A DNA stretch of 64,000 nucleotides from Anolis sagrei (taxonomy: Eukaryota; Chordata; Lepidosauria; Squamata; Anolidae), in NCBI RefSeq assembly GCF_037176765.1, contig NC_090034.1:94898500-94962499 (forward strand), in the 5' to 3' direction. Under the pieces are notes generated by a model that saw only the letters and a list, made by a program, of their open reading frames with translations, was not told where the DNA came from and ran no database searches. Both the position numbers and the translations under genes were made by a program. Positions within the stretch are counted from its first letter, which is position 1; each line of letters begins with the position of its first letter. Positions 57,201 through 64,000 of the stretch are shown here, in pieces.

Positions 57201-60200
57201 TCAGTTAGTAGACATTCATAAACACTCAGATGTTTTACCATCCTGTGGGAGGCTTCTCTCATGTCCCCACATGGGAAGCTGGAGCTGACAGGAGCTCACC
57301 CCGCTCCCTGGATTCAAACCATTGACCTTTCAGATAGTAGACATTAGTAAACACGCAGATGTTTTACCATCCTGTGGGAGGCTTCTCTCATGTCCCCGCA
57401 TGGGAAGCTGAAGCTGACAGGAGCTCACCCCACTCCCTGGATTCAAACCGTTGACCTTTCAGTTAGTAGACATTAGTAAACACTCAGATGTTTTACCATC
57501 CTGTGGGAGGCTTCTCTCATGATCCTGTATGAGAAGCTGGAGCTGACAGAAGGGAGCTCACCTGCTCTCCGGATTCAAACCACTGACTTTTCAGTTAATA
57601 AACACTACTGAGGGGACACTCAGATGTTTTACCATCCTGTGGGAGGCTTCCCTGCATGAGAAACTGGAGCTGACAGAAGGGAGCAAACCCGCTCTCCGGA
57701 TTCGAACCACTGACTTTTCGGTCAGCAGTCCTGCCAGCACAAGGGCTTCACCCATTGTGGCACCAGGGCCTTCCTGACCAGAGATGATAAAATGGGTTTA
57801 TCTCAAAGCAGATGGGAAATATGGAAAAAAATTAAAAACAATGAAAAGGATCAGGATGAGATTCACTTTCAAGCAGGGTGATAACACTAAATATCCTTCT
57901 TAAAGCAGAGTGAAGCCATTCTATGCAATTCCATCTTTTACACAGTGGAATGGTACAATATTTCAAGTAGATTGAGTTTCATTTGGTTGCACCTCTAGGC
58001 TTTGAAGTTGTATATTCACAGCTTTCTCAATCTTCATCATAGAATGAGGAAAGCATTAGAGATAGAAGAAGCTGGTGTGTGCAAGTGGCAACGTCCTAGC
58101 AATTTCTCCATTCTGTCCTGTTGTTGGTTTTCAGTTTCAATTTCCAGTCCATCCATGGGAAACTCTGCTATTTTGATCTTTTCTCTCAGGCAGCAAAATA
58201 TCTTGGGGAGGATTTAACTATGTTTTGGTCCAGTTTTGCTTTTTAACTATTTAATATAATCTTGAAAGGATTAGAAAACCTGGAGATATTAAGCACATAC
58301 CATCAAGGGTTCAACCAACTGAAATTCAGAGGCTTCTCAACATAAATATGGAATCAGGAAACATGTCCTTATGTCAACTCTGCCATGATGAAAATAATTG
58401 TGGTTTTGCAGTGTATATTTGGGAAGGCGGATTCACAGGAAAACTAAAGAATGTGGCACCCAGCCTCAGAATAATGAATGGCCCGCACTTCTTAAATCCC
58501 ATCAGAGGCTTCATTGTTTTATTTAATCCTGCGTGAAATTCGTTCCCAACACTAATGTTAGTTTATAAAGTTACCTAAATCACACATTACTTACCAGTGA
58601 GCATAGCTTAGTTTTCTACACCTCCTTTGGTTGAGCATATAAATGAACATTTCACAGTGTTGTTGAAGGCTTTCATGGATCCTGTGCTGGCGGGATTGAA
58701 GACCGATAGGTCGCAGGTTTGAATCCGGGGAGAGCGCGGATAAGCTCCCTCTATCAGCTACAGCTCCACATGCAGGGACACGAGAGAAGCCTCCCACACG
58801 GATGGTAAAAACATTTTTAAAAATCCAGGCATCCCCTGGGCAATGTCCTTGCAGACGGCTGATTCTTTCACAGCAGAAGCGACTTGCAGTTTCTCAAGTC
58901 ACTCCTGACATGAAAAATAAAACGGCCGGAATCACTGGATTGCTGTGAGTATGGCTGTATGGGCATGTTCCAGGAGCATTCTCTCCTGATGTTTCGCCCA
59001 CATCTAGGGTAGGTATCCTCAGAGGTAAATAAAGAACAACACTCAGAAAACAGTTACATTTGAAATATCAGTCTAAGTCTTAATTTTTCTACTCCACATC
59101 TTAGCACATTCTCTAAATAATTCCTAACTGGTTCCCACATCCTCTTAGTTATTGTAACCTTTTCAATTTTATCTATATTATTCCATTTACAATTTGTTAT
59201 TTCCACATTTAACATATTAACTAGATAGTTATACCAATTAATCAGTGTCCATTTTGTTTTGTCTTTTCAACCCCTCACTAAAACAATTTGTGCAAATGTA
59301 ACTTCTGTAGTTTGATATATAAATTGCATGTATAAGGAGGGGAAGGTGGGAGTGGGAAAAACCAATAAAACATTTTTTTAAAAACCACTCAGAAAACAGG
59401 GGAAAATCCAGACTGGAAACAATCAGGGGCAACTAACACCTCCCAACAAAGGATACTCCCAGGTAGAAAGCAGCCAGGCTTTGAAGCTGCAAGTCCATTG
59501 AATGCTAATCAAGGTGACCAATTGCAACATTCACACTTTTCTCCAACAGACAAGAGTTCTTTCTCCCACCCTGGACATTCCACAGATACATAAACCTCAC
59601 TTGCCTAGTTTCCAACAGACTTCACAACCTCTGAGGATGCCTGCCATAGATGTGGGTGAAATATCAGAAGAGAATGCTTCTGGAATATGGCTTAGGGGAA
59701 AAGGAAAGGACCCGAGGCTGTTAGGAGTTGTGGGAGTTGAAGTCCAAACACATGGAGGGCCCAAGTTTGCCCATGCCTGATCTATAACAAAAAAAGAGAT
59801 TATATTTGAGTGTTTCTCAGTGGCAGCCAAAAGCCATTGCAATAGCATGCTACTTGCTTTTTGCTCTGGTGTTAAGTGCTTCATTAATTACATTTTGGGC
59901 AATACTTTTTTCATAAATAAGTGATTATCAAAACCCATTTCTCCACATTCTCTTACCAGTAATTGTGTTTGATATTTTCCAGACTAAGACAAACAAAACT
60001 TTCAGCGGGAGCTTTATCTAAAGATAGATATGCCAAGACACCTAAGAATTGCTTTCACAAGGGCCAGATTTGAACAAATGGAGAGATACGGTAGATTTAA
60101 TCATATCCCTCTTGAAGAAAGACTATGTATCTCTGGCACCCCCAAAGTCAAGAATTTGAACCACATATTACACAATTGTTGTCTGTACGAAAGAGAAAGG

Positions 60201-63200
60201 CATTTAACTTGCAACAAAACGAGTTGGGACCCAGTGGCCAAAATCATGTTTTCACTAGCCGGTTCTAACCAGGTCTTAATATCAAAAGTTGCCCTTTACT
60301 TAGATAAAGTGGAGCTCCCTGTGCCGCAATGGGCTAAACCCTTGTGCCAGCAGGACTGAAGACTGACAGGTCAGAGGTTCAAATCTGGGGAATGCATGGA
60401 TGAGCTCCCTCTGTTAGCTCCAGCTCCCCATTGCAAGGACATGAGAGAAGCCTTCCACAAGGATGGTAAAACATCAAAACATCCAGGTGTCCCCTGGGCA
60501 ACGTCCTTGCAGTCGGCCAATTCTCTCACACCAGAAGCGAATTGCAGTTTCTCAAGTCACTCTTGACATGACTGTGAGAGCCGTTCAGCAGTGGAACTCT
60601 CTGCCCCGGAGTGTGGTGGAAGCTCCTTCTTTGGAAGCTTTTAAACAGAGGCTGGATGGCCATCTGTCAGGGGTGATTTGAATGCAATATTCCTGCTTCT
60701 TGGCAGGGGGTTGGACTGGATGGCCCATGAGGTTCTTCCAACTCTTTGATTCTATGATTCTATGGAAAAAAAAATATTTTGTACTTCAACATTCAGAAGT
60801 CTTAGCAAATATTTATGCTGCTCTGAAATTTTGGAAGTCTAGAACATCTGAAGAACCAAAGGCTGAGAACAAATGGTAGGGTGCACAATGGAAGAGTTTA
60901 TACCAAGTGTGCTCAAGTTAGTAAACATCCGGGTGTCCCCTGCGCAACGTCTTTGCAGATAATTCTCTCACACCAGAAGCGACTTGCAGTTTCTCAAGTC
61001 ACTCCTGACACACACCAAAACCCTACACAAAGCATCTAAAAGGAGATTAGAGTATATAGATCAGATTGATATACAGTGCAAATGGGATGAGGACATTTGA
61101 GATCCATACCTAGGATGAGATATATATGGTTACCATTTAACTACGTACTTTCATATTATATTGCATGAAACTTTCTTTGTCTGTATATTTATATTTTTGT
61201 TTGGACCAGATATATATTGTATGCTGTTTTTATAATGTGTGTTTTGATAAGGCCAATTGGCTGATCAATAAATCGCTTTGTTTCTTTTCCAGGCTAAGAA
61301 AAGAATAACTTCCATTAAATAAGATTCATAAAATCCATATTTTTCTCTTGACACTTCCCCATTACTTTACCCTCTTCTCTACAGGTGCCCTGACACTAGA
61401 ATGCTACAGTTGTGTGGACCGAGGGGATGGAGGCTGCAGCACAGAGAACATAAAGAAAGTGAAGTGCCCATCGTCCACCCATGTCTGTGTAGAAACCGTG
61501 GCAGCTGTGGAGTGGAGTGAGTTATCAATTGACCTGATCTGTTTTCTATATGTATAAATCTCATAGCAGTTCTGCATTTCTTTTGCTCAAAGGTACTGGA
61601 CCAGATTTAATTGGGCAGTGGTAAGGAGAAAATACTTTGGACATGCTCAGAAGAAATCCAATATTTTACACCTTTAGCTTTAGCACTAAAAGCCTATTCT
61701 GAGTTTTTTTCCATGTCAGGAGCGACTTGAGAAACTGCAAGTTGCTTCTGGTGTGAGAGAATTGGCCGTCTGCAAGGACATTGCCCAGAGGATGCCCAGA
61801 TGTTTTGATGTTTTACCATCTTTGTGGAAGGCTTCTCTTAGGTCCCTGCATAGGGAGCTGGAGCTAACAGAGGGAGCTCATCTGCACTCTCCCCAGATTT
61901 GAACCTGCGACCTATCGGTCTTCAGTCCTGCTGGCACAAGGGTTTAACCCATTGCGCCACCGGGGGCTCCTATTCTGAGTTTAAAATCATAGAATCATAG
62001 AAACATAGAGTTGGAAGAGACCTCATGGGCCATCCAGTCCAACCCCTGCCAAGAAGCAGGAATATTGCATTCAAAGCACCCCTGACAGATGGCCATCCAG
62101 CCTTTGTTTAAAAGCTTCCAAAGAAAGAGCCTCCACCACACTCCGGAGCAGAGAGTTCCACTGCTGAACGGCTCTCACAATCAGGAAATTCTTCCTCATG
62201 TTCAGATGGAATCTCCTTTCTTGTAGTTTGAAGCCATTGTTCTGTGTCCTAGTCTCTAGCCCATCCTCTGTTTGGATATCAACCAGCATGCCAACATCTT
62301 AAATCAAGAAATAGCTTTCTAAGATCTATAGAGACATTCACAGGGACACCTCAGCAAGCAAGAGCCCCAAAGTGGCAGATTAAAACCCGGAACCTCAATC
62401 AGTGACTTGATACCAAATGAAAAACTCCCTCCTTAGCACACATAAAACTGGGCAACTTGGAAGGTACTGAACAGACTGTGCTCTGGCACCACGAGATGCA
62501 GACCCAACCTTACGAAATGGGGCTGCAAAGTGGAATCCACAACATGCGAATGTGGAGAAGAGGAAACCAGAGACCACATGCACAATGGAGGACCTTCTTA
62601 CAGTGACACCAGAGGCACTTCAAGTGGCCAGCTACTGGTCAAGGACATTTAGTATATTGCCATTTTGTTTGTGGTTGTTTTTTTATACATTATAAGTGTA
62701 TTCTCAATTCGCTTCTGACACGATAAATAAATAAATCGAAGTGCATCTGTTGATGTGAACACTTTCTCTTTATTTCCCTGCGTAAACACGTTGTTCTTCC
62801 TTTTTGCAGGTCATGGGAAGTTCTCAGTTGGGGAGAAAGGCTGCGGCTTGGGCATGGCAGGCACCAACGACAAAGCAGTAGCCGTCCATGGCATCTATGC
62901 CTTCTCCCAGTTACACCAGTGCAACAAAAGCCGCTGCAACAACAAACTGGACATCAAAAAACTGGAACTGCAACCCATGGGTGAGAATATGAGTGATGAA
63001 GGCTTACATGGAGGGATGTAATTCTTTGTAAATTTTGTTCTTATATACAACCATAATGTTTTGACATTTCCCCCCATTGTGTGAAAGAACTCAAAAACTA
63101 CGGGATTTGGGGGAGGACAGGTACGAGTCTTGGCTCAAACAAACCTGCCCACGTTTTGAAATCTCCTGAGATAGCCCTCTCCCACCATCCACACAGTTTC

Positions 63201-64000
63201 GTCTAGTGGAGAGATAGGAGAAGACCTTCTCCAGGGCTGTTTCCAAGCTCTGAAACTCTTAGAGAGTTTACATTAATGCCTTCCCTACTACCATTCCATA
63301 AGTGATTTCTTAAATTGTGGCATAGTTTTGGAAACAATAATTAGGGGAAATATAAGTGTATAATTTGATGGACTTTTATTTGCGGTTGTTGTTTTTAAAA
63401 GTTGAAATGTAAACTGGTTTTGTGTGTGTATAGTTTTATTGCTTTTTTAAATTTCTGCATGGTGTGAATTTTTAACTATATGTTTCTAAATGTTTGGCCA
63501 AAGTTTTAAGTTACTGTGATACTAGAAATTAGGGGACTGAAGGAAATTTTTACAGGAAGCAGACTAACTATTTTGGCAGCAGTGCCCTTGTTTTCATTCC
63601 CTACCATAGCTATGCCCTGGATGTACCTCATGCCAACCAATCTTGGGATAAGATATATAGATAGCAAGGTTTGGCCACTACCATGTGCATTTTAGAGTCA
63701 AATGACAATACTACATTGAATTTCAGTGATATGAGGACCATCTACACTGCCATATACAGGCAGTCCGAGTTGCAGACATCCGACTTACAAATGACTCTTA
63801 GTTAAAAATGGAGGTGAGACAACAGGAAGTGAGAGAAATCAACTTCTCAGAAGGAAATGTTGCACTCTAGGCCTGGAAAGACCTTTGAACACCGCACCAT
63901 GCAAGAGTCCAGGAATATAAGTAAATAGTTTATTGTAAAGCACATAAAAAGCAGGAATAAGAAAAGAAGATTTGTAATCCAAAAAGGTTTAGCAACAGAT
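48147..64000 (+). CDS. LYPD3: LYPD3 orthologue (exons 1-3; continues past the right edge)
   Basis: Exons 48147-48216 (signal peptide), 61385-61516 and 62810-62980 join in one frame with phase-1 introns. The first LU domain reads LECYSCVDR, GGCST, VKCPS, HVCVE, then GEKGCG and HQCNKSRCNNKL. These are close counterparts of human LYPD3 (C4.4A) motifs LECYSCVQ, VKCAPG, RGCGSG and the CAQDRCNAKL end. As in LYPD3, the C7-C8 pair of the LU fold is missing. LYPD3 is a GPI-anchored, glycosylated surface protein of stratified epithelia that binds laminins and AGR2-type ligands in mammals. Whether that holds here is inference. The second LU domain, Ser/Thr-rich stalk and GPI signal are not in the window. 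Intron 1 is about 13.2 kb and full of repeats. Confidence 0.9.
48335..49190 (-). mobile_element. Non-LTR retrotransposon, long 3' fragment (zinc-finger-ended family)
   Basis: The minus strand encodes VDHFCFLGSYLS, AIVLPTLLYACKTW, HQHCLRKIVQISW and SSAEEFEEA, the region after the reverse-transcriptase palm. Then the (TAAG)n tail. Longest member in the window. Confidence 0.82.
49200..49490 (+). mobile_element. Diverged CR1-like fragment
   Basis: Recalls CR1 ORF2 end (AASHTKA, NGFHLNIKE, LERLDGLLL). Clearly older than 46870-47500. Confidence 0.6.
49491..49934. other. LYPD3 intron 1, unassigned
   Basis: No exon or repeat that I can name. Confidence 0.4.
49937..50168 (-). mobile_element. CR1 LINE 3' fragment
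   Basis: Minus-oriented tail tcatagagtcgtagagttgg, then the ORF2 end. Confidence 0.88.
50169..50636. other. LYPD3 intron 1, unassigned
   Basis: Nothing recognised. Confidence 0.4.
50637..50880 (-). mobile_element. ACA_SINE2-type SINE
   Basis: ggagtgacttgagaaacatc at the left and cccattgcaccaccaggag at the right. Confidence 0.87.
51131..51690 (-). mobile_element. L2-type LINE 3' part
   Basis: Minus strand LTYKALNDSGPVYLSEQI and RDRAFSVVAPQLWNSLP. Poly(TTTA) at the left. Confidence 0.87.
51691..52054. other. LYPD3 intron 1; small Penelope-like piece at 51888-51957
   Basis: aaaatgtcaggagagaatgc and cccggaaaactcacagcaa mark the PLE piece. The rest is unassigned. Confidence 0.5.
52055..52574 (-). 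mobile_element. RTE-clade LINE 3' fragment (Bov-B-like)
   Basis: Minus strand KQKLLCFGHIKRRHDSLQET resembles the Bov-B C-terminal KLKYFGHIVRR region. More diverged than 26676-29030. Confidence 0.7.
52575..52995 (-). mobile_element. Sauria-type SINE with an internal tandem duplication
   Basis: Segments starting cacctccaagatcatgtgg (52681) and cacctccaaggccatgtgg (52770) repeat ~89 bases of the SINE body. Confidence 0.87.
53046..53285 (-). mobile_element. Penelope-like end fragment
   Basis: gggttgctgtgagttttctg, then cctcctgatgtttcacccac and the tttatatatctgtggaatg block. Confidence 0.82.
53286..53580. other. LYPD3 intron 1, unassigned
   Basis: Nothing recognised. Confidence 0.4.
53581..53880. 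mobile_element. MITE (gcatctatactgcagaatt family) split by a CR1 tail fragment
   Basis: Palindromic MITE with atcatgggggttgtaat. A minus CR1 3' tail (catagagttggaagagacc) occupies about 53607-53692. Confidence 0.75.
54003..54561. mobile_element. Tigger/pogo-like MITE with GC-rich palindrome, TA target
   Basis: Ends cagtgttccttcacgtatcg and aatagggaacactg, with TA at 54001-54002 and 54562-54563. The inside has an inverted GC-rich pair (54100-54150 against 54181-54235) and a mini-hAT. Confidence 0.85.
54271..54405. mobile_element. Mini-hAT, perfect 8-base target duplication
   Basis: Ends cagtgattctcaacctgg and ccaggttgagaaccactg. Duplication ccccaggg at 54263-54270 and 54406-54413. Confidence 0.93.
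54861..55399. other. LYPD3 intron 1, unassigned with G runs
   Basis: Runs of G at 54955-54971 and 55060. No gene. Confidence 0.4.
55400..55806 (+). mobile_element. Non-LTR retrotransposon 3' fragment (zinc-finger-ended family)
   Basis: Encodes NRMLVDRKRDLKVGLK, SSAAEFKEA and CCHCGRTC-type finger remnants, ending at ttgcctaagtatgtaa. Confidence 0.78.
55976..56190. repeat. Purine tract (GGA/GAA/GGT)n, ~215 bases
   Basis: Almost uninterrupted G/A with GGTGGTG islands. Apparent Glu-rich or Ser/Pro-rich frames are compositional. Confidence 0.95.
56290..56410. mobile_element. RTE-like repeat fragment
   Basis: gtgcctttgagtcatttccg and ggggtttcctgggact are typical of a common reptile/bird repeat tail. 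Confidence 0.5.
56411..57002. other. LYPD3 intron 1, unassigned
   Basis: No recognisable exon or repeat ends. Confidence 0.4.
57003..57772 (-). mobile_element. ACA_SINE2-type SINE with five-fold internal amplification
   Basis: A segment carrying atgttttaccatcctgtggg recurs at 57229, 57358, 57487 and 57623, with a diverged first copy at 57092. Period is 129-137 bases. Normal SINE ends flank the array. Confidence 0.9.
57773..58654. other. LYPD3 intron 1, unassigned
   Basis: Nothing recognised on either strand. Confidence 0.4.
58655..59030 (-). mobile_element. Penelope-like end fragment split by a SINE
   Basis: PLE end gttgaaggctttcatgg at 58660, resuming with ccggaatcactggattgctg at 58925. 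The SINE occupies about 58681-58920. Confidence 0.8.
58681..58920 (+). mobile_element. ACA_SINE2-type SINE
   Basis: B-box ggtttgaatcc, tail gcgacttgcagtttctcaag. Confidence 0.88.
59031..59380. other. LYPD3 intron 1, L1-like AT-rich sequence
   Basis: accaataaaacattttttta near its end suggests a LINE tail. Not assigned. Confidence 0.35.
59381..59700 (+). mobile_element. Penelope-like element 3' fragment
   Basis: ctaacacctcccaacaaagg, then the block ending ggtgaaatatcagaagagaa. A hAT MITE scrap follows to about 59780. Confidence 0.8.
60313..60565 (+). mobile_element. ACA_SINE2-type SINE
   Basis: ggagctccctgtgccgcaat head and gcagtttctcaagtcactc tail. Confidence 0.88.
60566..60766 (+). mobile_element. 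CR1 LINE 3' fragment
   Basis: VRAVQQWNSLPRSVVEAPSL then the tail tctttgattctatgattct. Confidence 0.9.
60915..61010 (+). mobile_element. ACA_SINE2-type SINE 3' fragment
   Basis: acatccgggtgtcccctgcg to gcagtttctcaagtcactcc. Confidence 0.8.
61385..61516 (+). CDS. LYPD3: LYPD3 exon 2: first half of LU domain 1
   Basis: Exon of 132 bases between acceptor ctctacag and donor gtgagt, phase 1/1. It carries five cysteines in LECYSC, GGCS, VKCP and VCVE contexts, which is the N-terminal half of a complete LU domain. Similarity to human LYPD3 is strong throughout. Confidence 0.92.
61707..61968 (-). mobile_element. ACA_SINE2-type SINE with 14-base target duplication
   Basis: Duplication cctattctgagttt at 61693-61706 and 61969-61982. 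Full length, in LYPD3 intron 2. Confidence 0.93.
61987..62278 (-). mobile_element. CR1 LINE 3' fragment
   Basis: tcatagaatcatagaaacat tail, then complement of RKNFLIVRAVQQWNSLL. Confidence 0.92.
62379..62740 (+). mobile_element. Non-LTR retrotransposon 3' fragment
   Basis: CECGEEETRDHM region and an (AAAT)n tail at 62725. Related to 53945-54860. Confidence 0.65.
62810..62980 (+). CDS. LYPD3: LYPD3 exon 3: second half of LU domain 1
   Basis: Exon of 171 bases after acceptor ctttttgcag, donor gtgaga, phase 1/1. It encodes KGCG, the VHGIYAFSQLHQC stretch and KSRCNNKL. These match the end of human LYPD3 LU domain 1. The remaining exons would follow beyond 64000. Confidence 0.92.
62981..63757. 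other. LYPD3 intron 3 (start), unassigned
   Basis: Single-copy intron, no further exon seen before the window ends. Confidence 0.5.
63758..63857. mobile_element. Tigger-like MITE, left part
   Basis: ggcagtccgagttgcagaca and internal gacttacaaatgactctta. Cut by the LTR at 63858. Confidence 0.65.
63858..64000 (-). mobile_element. LTR fossil, endogenous-retrovirus type, cut by the window edge
   Basis: Begins tgttgcactctagg. The stretch agtttattgtaaag parallels the polyadenylation region of the LTR at 5423-6170, in the same orientation. The remainder lies outside. Confidence 0.6.

Larger units (their letters stand above)
60015..61290 (+). mobile_element. Non-LTR retrotransposon 3' part, broken up by SINE and CR1 insertions
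   Basis: Encodes LRIAFTRARFEQMERYGRFN and LNHILHNCCLYERER (60030-60310), a LINE C-terminal region. It resumes after 60766 and ends near ggctgatcaataaatcg (61258-61275). Confidence 0.65.

Noticed and set aside
57092-57660. Regular ~130-base repeats that could suggest a CRISPR-like or satellite array
   Set aside because: Units are SINE body sequence without unique spacers, and the genome is eukaryotic.

Overview
The window is vertebrate nuclear DNA, almost certainly from a squamate reptile and most likely a lizard. The interspersed repeats show this: Sauria-type tRNA SINEs with Bov-B-like tails, a second tRNA-derived SINE of the ACA_SINE2 type known from Anolis, Bov-B/RTE, CR1, L2 and L1 LINEs, Penelope-like elements, and many non-autonomous hAT, mariner and Tigger-like elements. 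The host content is part of a Ly6/uPAR (LU, three-finger) gene cluster with all genes on the + strand. No CRISPR array, operon or prokaryotic feature is present, and I found no RNA gene. The window is dominated by repeats.

Host genes. Three spliced genes can be supported, all with phase-1 introns. (1) Copy A, positions 1-9769, enters the window part-way. Its last three coding exons are 2898-3086, 6425-6559 and 9288-9769, and its signal-peptide and first LU exons lie upstream of position 1. (2) Copy B, 14818-26136, is complete in five exons: 14818-14884, 17353-17502, 20261-20449, 23181-23315 and 25745-26136. It predicts 310 residues: signal peptide, two LU domains, an N-glycosylated stalk and a GPI-type hydrophobic tail. 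A and B are tandem duplicates that still share exon and intron sequence. The cysteine pattern of LU domain 1 matches that of mammalian TEX101 and CD177. (3) From 48147 a LYPD3 orthologue begins. Exon 1 is 48147-48216, exon 2 is 61385-61516, exon 3 is 62810-62980, and the rest runs off the right end. A TEX101/CD177-like pair beside LYPD3 matches the gene neighbourhood of mammals.

Layout. 1-9.9 kb: copy A, with introns holding a Tigger-like MITE, two mariner derivatives, a CR1, SINEs and solo-LTR fossils. 9.9-14.8 kb: spacer between the copies with MITEs, SINEs, hAT elements and an LTR-element fossil. 14.8-26.3 kb: copy B, whose introns carry a Penelope-like element with a perfect 14-base target duplication, a hAT element with an internal minisatellite, an L2 copy just upstream of exon 4, and a hAT element whose empty site survives in copy A. 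26.3-48.1 kb: a gene-poor block of nested transposons. It includes a Bov-B interrupted by a GC-rich hAT, and a hAT that holds an L1 that holds a Penelope-like element, each with its own target duplication. 48.1-64 kb: LYPD3 with a 13-kb first intron full of LINE, SINE and MITE copies. An ERV-like LTR enters at the right edge.

The genes are read as cell-surface LU proteins. Nothing in the sequence shows that they act in one pathway beyond family membership and clustering. The observations most worth a second look are the LU cysteine pattern with an unpaired cysteine, a coding minisatellite private to copy A, hammerhead-ribozyme-like cores in the Penelope-like ends, and a fold-back mariner with a nearly identical inverted partner fragment about 0.5 kb away.
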